Assembly: GCA_958009055.1 (NCBI GenBank)
Contig: OY253654.1
Location: forward strand, 310,001-374,000
Direction: 5' to 3'
Length of the DNA: 64,000 nucleotides
Source: Choricystis sp. odSpoLacu1
Lineage: Eukaryota > Chlorophyta > Trebouxiophyceae
The notes below the pieces were generated by a model. That model made no database searches and was not told the origin of the DNA. It saw nothing but the letters and a program-made list of their open reading frames with translations. Shown here piece after piece: positions 50,710-61,704 of this stretch (positions within the stretch are counted from its first letter, which is position 1; each line of letters begins with the position of its first letter). Made by a program: the position numbers and the translations under genes.

Positions 50710-53367
50710 TCACTCTCCCTCGTCCACCAGCGACAGCGCCGACGCGCCCGCCGTCAGCGCGCCATCCGACTCACTGGCCGACCAGGTGCCATCAATGGCC
50801 TCCGCCAGGGCGGCTGCGGTGGCTGCAGCGGCGGAGGGGGCGCGGTCACCGTCGCCATCCGACTCACTCGCTGAAGTGTCATGCTCTGGCGGCGGGCGCG
50901 GCGGGGGTGCGGACGCTGCCCCCCCCGCCAGAAAGGCGGCGGCTGCGGCGTGGCGCCCGGCATCCCCCGTCACGTTGGCCCACCTCCGGGCCACCGACAC
51001 GCCGACGTTGCGCACGCGGTCTGCGCCGCGGCGCGCGGCGCGCTCGGCCGCGCGTGCGCCGCCGCCGCCAGCTGCTGCATCGACCGCCCCCACGTCAGCG
51101 GCGGCGCCCGTGATCAGGGTGAGCACACCCGAATGCATGGCCGGGGACGCGGTGTACAGGCGGGCGTGGGCGTCCCCCGCGGCGCGGTGGGCGGCCGCGT
51201 GCGCGGCCAGCGGGGCGGGGGCGAGGGCGGCCGCCACGGCCGCCACGCTCATGCCGGCCACGCCCCATGGTTGGGAGATGGCGGCCGCGCCTGCTTCAGC
51301 CGCGGCGGCCGCCGTCGCGGCGCGGGAGGGGGGGCGGGCCCACGTGGTGCTGCGGTTTGTGTGGTCCACAAAAAAGACGCGCCCGTCCGGCTTGGCCGCC
51401 TCCTCCCACCCGGGTGGCAGCTCGGCCAGAGCTTCCTGCGTGGGAGGCGGGGGCGGGGGGCGGCCCAGGGCGGGGGAACGGTCCAGCGCGCGCGCGCACT
51501 CGGCTGCCGCTGCCAGGCAAGCGAAATAGCAGGCCGCATTCGTCCTGTCCAGCGAGTCGGCGCAGTTGAAGCGCAGGATGCCGGCCTGGCGGGCGGAGTA
51601 GGCCACGGCGCAGTGGGGCCAGGCGCCGTCGGGGGATGGAGGAGGAGAAGAGGGGGCAGGTGTAAGGGTGCCCACTGTCACGCCACCCCCCGCCAACAGG
51701 GGGCGCAGCGCCGACCACAGCCCCTCCACCGCGCCGACTTCGCCCAAGTCTTTGGTGACGGCGTGCCAGTCAAAGTTGATGAGGCGGAGAGGGAGGGGGG
51801 AGCGTGCACGTGTGGTGGTGGTGGTGGCGCTGCCGCGCGCCGCGCGGCGCACGCCCTCCGCGAAGTGCTCCGACAGCAGCAGCTCGTCCCGCCGCGAAAT
51901 GGCGCACCGCAGCAGGTTGATGCAGAGGATGGGGACGGTGGTGGATGGATCGGTGGGTGGGGTGGTGGCGGTGGCGTCGTCGCTCCCTCCACCGCCACCC
52001 TCCCTCCAGCAGTACCGACGCTGCAGCCGCCGAAAGTAGCGCCGCGTCCCGCGGTAGGGGGCGCGGGGAGCGACCTCGATGGCGGCCTCCCCCACGCCGC
52101 CGCCCTTGAGGGCGACCGACCACCAGACAGGGACGGTGCCGCGGCGCCACACCCAGGAGGAGAAACGGACGCGGCCGCTGGTGTCGCCACCACCACCGTC
52201 GTCGCACCACACCACCTGCTCCGCCTCCACCTCGTTGCCCGGGGAGGCGGCCGCGTTGAGGCCGCGCGCCAGGTAGCGGGTGCCGGCGTGCAGGGTGGAG
52301 GCCCGGGTGAGCAGGGTGAGGGTGAGGGGCAGGCGGGGCCCGTCGCCCGGCGCGCCGTCGTCGGCCGCCAGCCTCACACTCGCCGCCGTCCCCTGCAGCA
52401 GGTGGGGGCAGGCGGCGGGCAGCCCTGCGGCGCGCAGGGGGGCGGCCAGGGCTGCATTCCACACAAACTCCCAGGAGGGGGAGGGCACCGGGTCGGCGGG
52501 CGGGCAGGCCCAGGGCGACGGCGCGCCGGGCGCGCCGTGCCCAACGCTGCGCCCCACCCCCCCCCTCCCCGGAAACGGGCGCGTCACGTCCGCCGTGTCG
52601 CAGTAATAGTGCAGGTCGTCCACCCTGAACCGGGACGCGGGCGGCCAGTCGTCGTCGGGGGTGGTGTCGGCCGCCGCGCGGGCGGGCAGGCGCACCCACT
52701 CGGCGGTTTCGACGCGGCGCACCGCGTGCCCCCCAGGGAGTCCCGCCACGCGGGGCGCTGACCGCACCACCAGCAGGGCTCGCCCGGCGGCACCGTAGCG
52801 CGCGTAGCCCAGGAGGGCGGTGCCTGTGGCCAGCACGGTGGCGGCACGCGGAGGGGGTGAGAGGCTTGTGCGCGCGTCGCCGCCGGGCGTCGTCGGCGGT
52901 GGCGGCGGCGGCCAAACCGCCTCGAGTTCAGCCAACGCGGCCGCCTCCGTGGCAAAGGTGCCGACTCCCGGGGCCGGGTCAAACAGGATGGCCCCGGTCG
53001 CGCCGTCGATGTAGGCGAGCTGGGTGTCGTCGCTGTGGTGGTGTGGAGAGGGAGAGGGGAGGGTGAGAGCGTCAATACCCGAGGGGGAGCGAAAAACGAT
53101 GTCCCTTTCTTCCTCGCCGCCTTCCCCACCCGTCTCTTCCGTCTATATCCCTGCATCACCCTCTCTCTCTTCTCCAACTCACCGGGTTGACGCGCTCAAC
53201 ACGATGGCCGCCTCCCCGCGCGCGCCCGACGCAGCCACCACCACCACCGACGACGACCGCTGCGCCGCCAGGGAGGGGGTGGCGCTCGCAATGGATGGAC
53301 GTGGTGGTGACGCTGGCGTGGGCGCGGGAGGCTGCGCGAAGGCGTGGAGGGGGTGGTCGTCGCTCAT
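50710..53367 (-). CDS. SAC-domain phosphoinositide phosphatase with WW domain (SAC9-like)
   Basis: The enzyme should remove phosphate from membrane phosphoinositides. Exon 1 (53367-53183) and exon 2 (53032-50710) give about 835 residues. SAC marks are VWRRGTVPVWWS, YFRRLQRRYCW, ILCINLLR, LRLINFDWHAVTKDLG, and the CX5R catalytic loop RFNCADSLDRTNAACYF. Shortly after the loop a WW domain is inserted: LPPGWEEAAKPDGRVFFVDH ending in STTWARPP. This SAC-then-WW order is the special feature of plant SAC9, which controls PtdIns(4,5)P2 at the plasma membrane and endosomes. Plant SAC9 is about twice as long; the long C-terminal part is missing here or very reduced. No frame break is seen. Confidence 0.88.
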
Positions 53368-53594
53368 TGGGGGATTGGGGGCGGACCGCGGCGGCAACAC
53401 CCACCCCTCCTGTCGTTCGCTGGGATTTCGCGGGATGGACCCTGGCCTTTGCACGGTTAGCGCGCCATGGATTGGGGCGCGTGTGGCAGGCCGCAGACAC
53501 ACACGCCTTTTCTTTTGAGAGAGTCGGGGTGTTGGCATCACTCTGAAACCGCGAAAAAAAACGCATTTGGGGAGCAGCGGGCGCCCCGTCAACC
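53368..53594. promoter_or_regulatory. Short divergent region, SAC9-like / SMP protein
   Basis: These 227 bases separate two divergent genes, both of them linked to membrane lipids. No specific element is recognised. Confidence 0.3.
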
Positions 53595-56500
53595 ATGATT
53601 GATGGGTGGCCCGTGTACTGTCTTGCCGTGGCCGCCGCCGCCGCCGCAGCCCGTGTCAGCGGCGCCAGCGGGGACGCCCCCCTCGCCCCGCTTTTGGCCG
53701 GCACAGCGTTGCTGTTGGCCGGGGCGGCGCTGGGGGCTGCTGCAACAGTGACTGCGTTGGTGAGTGTGTGCTATGTGTGTAAGAGTTTGAGGAGGGGGCG
53801 AGTCGCGGGGGGTTTGCACGCGGGTTGTTGCATGCCCACCCGACCACGCCCCATCCTCAGCTCGGCTGGCTCTTCCTCGCGACCGAGGCAGACCCCCCCC
53901 CCGTCCCCGCCGCCGCGGCCGCCGCCCTGGCCACCGCCCTGCTGGCGACACCACCTCCTGACGACGATGATGGCGATGCAGCCGCGTTGGCGTCCTCCCT
54001 GCTGGCCGCGTCGTCCGCGCCGTCCGCGCGCCGTCCGCGCCCGCCCCACCCGCACACGCTGCGCGGCGAGTACAGTGGCTGGCTGTGGAGTGTACCCACG
54101 TCGTACCGCCCCCTGGCAGAGGCCGCGCTGCCGTGGCCGCCCGCGCCGCCGCCGCGGGGGGGGGCAACACGCTGGTGGGCAGCAGTCCGCGGCGGGCGCC
54201 TGTTGTTGGCGCGCCCAGGCCCGGGCGGATCCTCCGCCTCCTCCCCGCCCGAACTGGTGAGGATACCCTTGCCGGGAGTCCGCGTGCGCGTGGTGACTGA
54301 GTGTCTGATGAGCAAGGGGCCGTGGTGGCGCAAAGCACCCCTCCTGCTGGAGAGGGAGAGTGAAGCACAGGAGGGCACACTTTCCTCCTCCTCCTCCTCT
54401 TCCCTGCTGCCCGAATCGCCGAATTCAGTCTACCTGTACGCATCGGACGGCGCCTCCAAGCAGCAGTGGTACGCTGCGCTGGCCCGCGGGTGCGGCGCGC
54501 CGGATGGTGCCGCCGCCGCGGCCGCAGAAACGACCTACGCCTCCTTCACCCGCTGGCTGCGCGTCATGGGGCGGGCGGGCGCCTATCCCGACGCCGCAGA
54601 CGTGGCAGCCGCGGAGGCGGCTGCGAGGGGCGGTGGGGCGGCCATGCCGCCCCCGCCGCCGCGCGCGCCGCGCCCCGGGGCGGGCGCGGGCGCGGCCGTG
54701 CGGTCGCGTCTGGCCGCGGCAGCGGGGGCGGCGGGGCGGGGGTTGGCCAGGTTGAGGCGGGGTGGTGGCGGCAAGCCACATCCCGGGCCGCCGTCATCGG
54801 GCGGTGGCGGCGCGAGGCGCAGCATCGACGGCAGCGGCAGCGACGCCGCCGGTCGCCGCGCCTCAGTCGACGCGGGGCAGCCGCCCTGCACGCCTCCCCG
54901 CCCGGCCGTCGCTCCCGCCGCCATCGATGCCGCGTGGTCGGGCCCCCGCCCCTCGTCCCGGCGGGCAGCGTCTGCTGTCGCGGCCGCCCTTGATGGCTCC
55001 TCCCCCCCAAACGGCACACCCCCGCCCGACGGCGACGACGCGTCCCCCACCACGCCCGCGTGGCCGCCCCCACCCCCCGGCAGCGTGGGGGGCGCATCCC
55101 CGCCAGACGGGGGCGCGTCGCAACCGTCGCGCCCGCCGGGGTTGCCGCGCGCGTCTTCCGCGGGGCGCCTGTCGCGCGCGCCATCGACAGACTCGCTGGC
55201 GTCCGCCCGGGGCGCCACACGCTCCACCGACGACCTTGGTCGCGACGACGAGCGGCGGGGGCGGTCGGGCGGCCACCGCTCACGCGACCGCACCGGCCGG
55301 CGCTCGCGCTCTCGCGATGAGCGCAGGCGTGACGACGACACCAAGCAGCGTTGCTCCACCGACCGGCCCAGCGGGAGCGACCGCGCGGCCGCCCGCCGCA
55401 GCGCACACGGCCACCACCACCACGCGAGCCGGTCTCGGTCTGCCGATCCGGTGAGAGCAGCGGCTGCTGCGGCCGCCGCCGCTGCTGCTGCCGCCCACCA
55501 CCACCGCGCCCGCTCCTCCTCCCGCCCCCGCTGCGGCGGCGACGAGTCAGACGCGTCGCGCGGCGGGTCGCGCGCGCCGTCCCCCTCGCGCCGCCGCGCG
55601 CCAGGGAGCAGTGGGCGCGCCTCGTCCGCAGCTCAGCCGCCACCCCCTCCCCACCCGTCCGCCGACTCAGCCCCCTTTGACGCCGCCCTCAACGCCTTCC
55701 TGGCGCGCCTGGGGTTTGATCTGTTAAGGTCGCCTGCGTTCGCGGCTGCTTTAACCACCAAGATCGCGACCAAGGTGTCAGAGGTGGGCGTCCCAGACTT
55801 CATGCACGGCCTCACTTTGATCTCGTTTGACGCGGGGGCTGCCGTGCCCAGCGTGCGGAGGGCGCGCGCCCTGCCGCCTCCCCCGGGAGAGCTGTGGCCC
55901 CAAGTGGTGCTGGACCTCGACTACCCGGGCGGCGCAGAGCTCGTCATCGAGACCAAAGTCGACGTCCGCGACGGCGCCGCCTGGGCGGGCGTGGGCCGCG
56001 TCCTGGACGCGGTGGGTGGCGGGGGCGACCGGACGAGTGGCGACCGCCCCCGCTCCGACGCGGGGGGCGACGAGTCTGCGCCCTCCGAGCCCGCCTCCCC
56101 GCGCGGCCCCCGCGCCCGGGCTCTGGATGCCGCCCTGCCCCTGCGCCGCCGGCTGGCGGGCGTGGGGCGCGCCCTGGCGGACGCAGCGGCGGAGCGGCTG
56201 GCGCGGATCCCGCTGCGCGTCCGGGTGAGGGTCGCCCGCCTCTCAGGCCCCGTGCTTCTGTGGGTGCCTCCCCCCCCTGGCGACCGCCTGTGGTTTGCGT
56301 TTATCGAGCCCCCCACCTTTAGGGCGGATGCCGAGCCTGTCGTGGGGGGGCGCGTGCTGAGGGCGGGGTACGCAGCGATTGCGGGGCGTGTCTCTGCCTG
56401 GGCGGGCGTCAAACTCAGAAAGGCGATCGTCACCAACCTGCTCTACCCCGCGTGCGCGGATGTGAGGATTGGGGGGCTGGCCCCCGCGGACGCGCCGCAC

Positions 56501-56863
56501 GCGGGGGCGGGGCTGGTGCTGCCCGCGCTGCCGCGGCGCGCGGCTAAGGCGGTGGCGGCGGCGGCGGCGGCGGTGGCGGCCACTCCTCCTCCTCCGCCAC
56601 CGCCTGCCGCCGACACCGCTGCCCGCGCCCCCAGTGGCGCCGACCTGGCGGCCGCCGCGCGCGCCGCGGCGGCGGCCGCGCCGCCTCTGCCGGCCGACGC
56701 ACCCACCGCGGCCGCGGCCGGGGTGGCAGAAGAAAACGACGCCGGCGATGACGACGACGACGACGACGAGGAGGAGGGAGGGGCAGACGCGCTGCAGCTG
56801 CGCTACTCCTCGTTGCTGGGGCTGGCGAGTGGGGAGGACAAGGGCGTGAATGGTGGTGGGTAG
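53595..56863 (+). CDS. TEX2-like SMP-domain lipid transfer protein
   Basis: Exon 1 (53595-53759) and exon 2 (53861-56863) give 1055 residues. Two hydrophobic stretches at the N-terminus (LAPLLAGTALLLAGAALGAA, LGWLFLA across the junction) suggest an ER membrane anchor. A PH-like region ends in VYLYASDGASKQQWYAALAR. A long disordered, Arg/Ser/Asp/Pro-rich linker follows, with a poly-Ala and His-rich patch. Near residue 680 the SMP domain begins: FDAALNAFLARLGFDLLRSP, KVSEVGVPDFMHGLTLISFD, then WPQVVLDLDYPGGAELVIET. This anchor-PH-SMP order matches TEX2, which carries lipids at ER contact sites. The acidic C-terminus is Ala-rich. Frame is intact, including across a G9 run at 54156-54164. Confidence 0.76.
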
Positions 56864-57020
56864 AAGGAGAGTGTTTTGTGTGTTGTGTTTTTTTGATCTT
56901 TTCAGTTGAATCTCTCTCAAACAGCCACACGCCCCCCGCGCCATTCAAAACTAAACGCGCTCACGCGCGCGCGCGTGTGTAACAAAACCAAAACGAAAAA
57001 AAACAAAGCATGCAAAACCT

Positions 57021-57841
57021 CTATCTACCCTCGCCCCCCTCCCCACCCAACACCCTTGCCCCCCCCATCGCCGCCCGCTCCACCATGTTGGCCACCACGG
57101 AGGGCGGCATGGCGTCCGTCAGCAGGGACTGGGTGGCGTCCAGCCTGGCGCGGCCGGTGGCGAGGGCGAGGTAAGGGGCTAGCAGGGCAGCGACACTCCC
57201 CGCGAGGCGTGCAGTGTTCGCCACGTCCATGCCTCCCCCCCCGCCCACCGTCAGAGCGGAGGGAGGGCGCCCGGGCAGGGCGACGGGCACAGTGGCGAAG
57301 GAGGAGGCGGCGTGAGAGGCGGCGAGGTCTTGCCAGTCGGCGTGGGGGGGGCTGTGGTGGATGAAGAAAGAGGTTATTGTTTCGTTTGTTTTTCTTGTCT
57401 CGTTCTCTCTCTCAGTCTCTCCCTCTATGCATAAACCATCCCTCTCTCACCTGGGTCCATCCCTCGACGCCCACGTGACCGCTTTGTGGTCGCGCGTCAC
57501 CCCGTCGGCCGCGGTGGTGGAGCCTCCGGGCGCGGGGGCGGGGGCGCCGCGCGAGGGGCGGGGCCAGGTCAGCACCAAGGGCGTGGGCGGGGAGAGCGGG
57601 GTGGCGAGGGTGAACCTGTGTGGGTGGTGGGGAGGGTTTGGTCGGGAAGGCGCGGCAATTCGCTGCGAGCGCCCTCCCGCCTCCGCCCCCTCCCCCACAC
57701 TCACTGCACCACCGTCGCGCCAGGCACCCGCGTCAACAGAAACTTGGCGCACCGCCGCGCCCCGTCGGACGCGCCCGCGTCGCCGGTCAGCGCGGATGCG
57801 AGCGCGTCCAGGGCAGCGGCGTCGGCGTCGACGGGCGCCAT
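57021..57841 (-). CDS. Hypothetical protein, possibly GAF-like
   Basis: Three exons (57841-57705, 57615-57451, 57351-57021) join in frame and give 210 residues; each intron is GT-AG. The protein starts MAPVDADAAALDALASALTG and has VPGATVVQFTLATPLSPPTP, DGVTRDHKAVTWASRDGP, then ASSFATVPVALPGRPPSALT followed by a helix LAPYLALATGRARLDATQSL. A beta-rich segment followed by a Phe-x-x-Val-Pro-Val...Gly...Ala-Leu strand pattern resembles a GAF domain, but I cannot confirm it. Clean splicing with preserved phase supports a real gene. Function is unknown. Confidence 0.52.
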
Positions 57842-58104
57842 TTGTGGGTGTGAGCGCAGCGGCGTGGAGTGTAGGCAGCGCGCGCCAATGCGCGTGGAAA
57901 GAAAAAGAGGCAAGCCGCGGCCGCAAAGCTACAGAAAAAAGGGAAAACAAGACTAAAAACGCAAAAAAAAATCCTCTCCGCCACACGCACTCCCCTGACT
58001 GTCCGCTGCCTGTCGGCAACAATACACAGCTCACGCTCTGCGGCGAGGACTGTGGAGTAAGTGGAGGCGGCGGTGGGGCGCCCCCCAAAAAACAACCCTC
58101 TCGA

Positions 58105-59739
58105 TCAGTGTTGGCTCCACTGAATCGTCTTCAAGTCGACTCCCTCCTGCACGAGCTCCCACAGCGGGCTCATCTCGCGCAGCTTGGTCACGCGCGCCAC
58201 GGTCAGCGCGGCGGCGCGGTCGACTTCGGCAGCTGTCGTGAAGCGGCCGAGCCCAAACCGCACGCTCGTGTGCGCCATCTCTTCATCCACGCCCAGGGCG
58301 CGCAGCACGTAGGAGGGTTCCAGGGAGGCGGAGGTGCAGGCCGACCCCGAGGAGACGGCCAGGTCTTTGAGGCCCATGAGGAGGGACTCGCCCTCCACGT
58401 ACGCAAACGACAGGTTGACACAGGACGGCAGCCGGTTGCTGGCCGCCAGGGGGGGCCCATTCAGCACGACGCCGTCCAGGGCCTCCGTGATGGAGGCGTG
58501 CAGGCGGTCGGCCAGGGCGCGGGCGTGGGCGGCGTCGGCGGCCATCTCGCGCGCCGCGATCTGGGCGGCCGCCCCCAGCCCGACAACGAGGGGCGTTGGC
58601 ACCGTGCCCGACCGCAGCCCCCGCTCCTGGCCGCCCCCGCTCATTTGAGCCTCCAGGCGGACGCGGGGGCGGCGGCGGACGTAGAGGGCGCCGACTCCCT
58701 TGGGGCCGTACAACTTGTGCCCCGAAAGCGAAAGCAAGTCGATGTTGTCCGCATCCACGTTCACAGGCACCTTGCCCGCCGCCTGGGCGGCGTCCGTGTG
58801 GAAGAAGGCGCCCGCCGCGCGAGCCAGGGCCCCGATTTCGGCCAGGTTTTGGAGGACGCCGATCTCATTGTTGGCCGCCATGACACTGACCAACGCCGTC
58901 TCCCCCGGGCGCAACGCGGCTTTGTAGGCGTCCATGTCCAGGGAGCCGTCCGGGTGGACAGGCACGTACGTCACGTCAAAGCCGCGGGCTTGGAGGGAGC
59001 GGCACGCGTCCAGGACGCACTTGTGGTCGGTCACACATGTGATGACATGTTTTTTTGATCCCCCATAGAAGCCCGCCACCCCCTTGACCGCCAGGTTGTT
59101 GGCCTCGGTCGCGCCAGACGTGAACACAATCTCCTTGGGGTGGGCGCCAATCAGTGAAGCCACGTGGGCACGTGCAGACTCGATTGCGTCTTCGGCTTCC
59201 CACCCGTACACGTGGGTGCGGGAGTGGGGGTTGCCAAAGCCGTCGGTCAGGTGGGGGAGCATGGCGTCCAGGACGCGGGGGTCGAGGGGGGTGGTGGCCT
59301 GAGAGTGGGGGAGTGGTGGTGGTGTGAGTGGTGGGCGGTCGAGGGGCGGTCGCCACCTCTTCTTCTCCTCTCTCTCCACTATCACACACCTGCATGTCCA
59401 GGTACACGGGAGCCCCCGCCAGGCGGATGCCTTTGGCCTCGATTTCGTCGGGGCCGAGGGGGGGGTCGGCGAAGTCTGGAGGAAGGAAGAATGGGGGGCG
59501 TGCGTCTGTGGGCGGCGCCACCGCGCGGGCTGGCATTCCCCGCACACAACCAACCCACTGAGCCTGCCACGCAAGCACGGGGCGGGCGGGCGCGGGCAAC
59601 AGCACTCTGTCCACAGTTTGCCCTCCCACTCACCAGCGACTGCCGACGCGGCGCCATGCGTCGCGGCGCCGCCGCCCGCGCGCCGCGCGGCGGCTGCCAG
59701 GGCGGCACCGGCTGCGCGGCGGGCAAGTCCGGTCAGCAT
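58105..59739 (-). CDS. NFS1: Cysteine desulfurase NFS1, mitochondrial
   Basis: NFS1 takes sulfur from cysteine for Fe-S cluster assembly. Exons are 59739-59634, 59475-59390 and 59298-58105, giving 461 residues. The presequence is [20 protein letters not shown]. Marks of the group I desulfurases: [83 protein letters not shown], the PLP lysine in [17 protein letters not shown], and the catalytic Cys loop [17 protein letters not shown]. The C-terminus [18 protein letters not shown] is typical of eukaryotic NFS1. The catalytic residues are all present. It also bears on the cluster, since glycolate dehydrogenase needs Fe-S clusters. Confidence 0.96.
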   Translation of the reverse strand: MLTGLARRAAGAALAAAARRAGGGAATHGAASAVAGEWEGKLWTECCCPRPPAPCLRGRLSGLVVCGECQPARWRRPQTHAPHSSFLQTSPTPPSAPTKSRPKASAWRGLPCTWTCRCVIVEREEKKRWRPPLDRPPLTPPPLPHSQATTPLDPRVLDAMLPHLTDGFGNPHSRTHVYGWEAEDAIESARAHVASLIGAHPKEIVFTSGATEANNLAVKGVAGFYGGSKKHVITCVTDHKCVLDACRSLQARGFDVTYVPVHPDGSLDMDAYKAALRPGETALVSVMAANNEIGVLQNLAEIGALARAAGAFFHTDAAQAAGKVPVNVDADNIDLLSLSGHKLYGPKGVGALYVRRRPRVRLEAQMSGGGQERGLRSGTVPTPLVVGLGAAAQIAAREMAADAAHARALADRLHASITEALDGVVLNGPPLAASNRLPSCVNLSFAYVEGESLLMGLKDLAVSSGSACTSASLEPSYVLRALGVDEEMAHTSVRFGLGRFTTAAEVDRAAALTVARVTKLREMSPLWELVQEGVDLKTIQWSQH

Positions 59740-59896
59740 TTGGGGCTTGAGAGGGTTTAGGAGGGGGGGGGAAAGGGTGCGGCAAACAAACGCCGACGTG
59801 GGTGTGTGCCTGCACAGACCCTCCAATTCCTTTTTCTCTCTGCGCCTCGGAAGCCAAGCGCGCACACAACCTTGGCCCCGCGTTCACCGCCAAACA

Positions 59897-59898
<2 letters not shown>

Positions 59899-59928
<30 letters not shown>
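59899..59928. repeat. (AC)n microsatellite before a start codon
   Basis: A perfect AC repeat of 15 units ends four bases before the ATG of the next gene, so it lies in its 5' leader or core promoter. Confidence 0.9.
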
Positions 59929-59930
<2 letters not shown>

Positions 59931-59931
59931 C

Positions 59932-61398
59932 ATGCGCCCCACTACCGTCGCCCTGGCGGCCACGGCCCTCGCCGCCCTCACGCTCGCGCCTTACGCCCAC
60001 GCCCAGTCGCGCTGCGTCACGTACTACGTCGCCGCCCCCGCCGCCCCCTTCACCTACAAGGCGGGGTTCGACAACGCCAAGTGGCCCAAAGACTGCGACA
60101 CGGAGGGCATCAAGTGAGTCGTGCGGGAGGGGAGGAAGGTGGCCCGCACACATGTGCCGACCCTCGCGCGTGTGCATTTGTTTGGTTTTGGGAGTCTTTT
60201 TTGTGGGGGGGGACGCGCGCGCGCGCCCCCACCTCCTGCCGCCGACGCGCGCAGTGCTGGCTTGGTGTGCTGGCGCGCGTGACAGGGGTGGAGAAGCGCG
60301 AGAGCGTGGGCAGGGGGAGCTGACGCGCACCCACACACCGCGTGCCCGCGAGACGGACACCCGCGCACCGTTTTTTTTTTTTCCTTCACCCTCTCTTCCC
60401 GCCCTCCCCACCCCTCCCACCACAGAATCTCCAAGCTCTACATGCAGGACGCCTGCATCGACACCCGCTCCAACTACTTCCCCACCGGGTCCCCCTCGTG
60501 CGGGGCGGCGGGCGCGGCGGCCGACACGTCGACATCAACGTGCGAAGCTGTGCGTGATGGTGGGCCGCCCGGCACCTGGATCACCGCCTCATCTGTGGTC
60601 AAGCCCGGCTCGTCGGCTGCGGCCACCGCGTTTGACTCGGGCAACGTGAGTGTTGGATGGTTGGGGAGAAAAAAGAGAGAGGACAAGGGTGTTTTTTTAC
60701 CCGACCCGAAACAAAAACAAAAACAAACTCACCCTTTCCCTCCCCCCTTCATCCTCCAAACCCTTTTTCCTTCCCAGGTCTGCACCTCCACCTCCAAAGC
60801 CTACTTTTACATCCAGTGGGACCCGACGCTCTGCCCGGGCAAGCAGCCTCCTGCGCCCCGGCTGGTGGCTCAAACGGGGGCCAACTACAAGGGCCCCTCC
60901 TGCAAGCGCAAGGGCGAGTCCATGACGCAGGGTCGGGCGCCTGCGACTGCGTACCGGGGGGGGGACGTGTCGTCCACCCAGAAAAAGGGAGGCTTCTCGT
61001 TTTGGTGGGCCATTCTAATTGCTGCGGGCATTCTTGGCATGTGCGCCCTCGTCGCCGTCCTGGCGCGCCGGGCTGCTGCCAAGCCGCCGCCGGTCGTGGG
61101 GACGGGGGGCGGGCCTGGCGTCCAGATGGCGGGTGTTCCCCCTCCTCCGCCGCCAAGCGGCGGAGCAGGGATGATGGCGGGCGGCCCCCCTCCCCCCGGC
61201 GCCTACGTGCCTGGGGGGGCGCCCCCGCCCCCGCCTGCTGTTGGCGGCGCTGGCGCTGGTGGCGCTGGTGGCGTCCAGTACTCGTTTGCGCCGGCGGGTG
61301 GCGCGGCAGGTGGCGCCACCCCGGGTGTGCCCCTGACGGGCGCCACCGATGGAGGGGGCAAACCGCCGGGCGTGGGGGGCGGCTACCCCAAGATTTGA
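59932..61398 (+). CDS. Single-pass membrane protein with Cys-rich ectodomain
   Basis: Exons 59932-60113, 60426-60645 and 60778-61398 give 340 residues. A signal peptide (TTVALAATALAALTLAPYAHAQ) is followed by an ectodomain with spaced cysteines (SRCVTYYVAA, KDCDTEGIK, YMQDACIDTRSNYF, SPSCGAAG, VCTSTSKAYFYIQWDPTLCP). One membrane span, FWWAILIAAGILGMCALVAV, leads to a Pro/Gly-rich tail with PPPPPP and Gly-Gly-Ala repeats. It looks like a type I surface or vesicle protein. The pattern resembles that of algal membrane proteins of unknown role; I cannot name a family. The tail could bind SH3- or WW-type domains. Confidence 0.66.
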
Positions 61399-61704
61399 TG
61401 GGCGTGTGTGTGTGTGTGTGTGTGGATGGATGGGGAGAGAGAGAGAGGGTGGGTTTGGCAAAAAGGGGCGCAGCGCGTAAACGTGCCGTTTCCCCCTTTT
61501 ATTTTTTTTTTCATCCTTTTTCTTCCCCTCCCTACTGTGCATTATTGGGTGCGATCGTGCAAGCACACACCAAGAATCCTTTGCGACTCGCGGCACAAGG
61601 ACACAGGTCAGCCGAGAGGGGTTTGAGAGAGCGAGATAGGAAAAAAAACATTTCTTCGCTTCTCACTCTTCCTCTCCGAAAGAAAAAACATCGAAACAAA
61701 CAAC
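61399..61704. other. Intergenic region before RPN7 gene
   Basis: These 306 bases hold a GT repeat just after the previous stop, GA-rich sequence, and the RPN7 promoter and leader. No gene is seen. Confidence 0.4.

Noticed and set aside
53156..53704. Separate small minus-strand gene between the SAC9-like and SMP genes
   Set aside because: The sequence is explained by the first exon of the SAC9-like gene, which splices in frame to the rest; the remainder is promoter.
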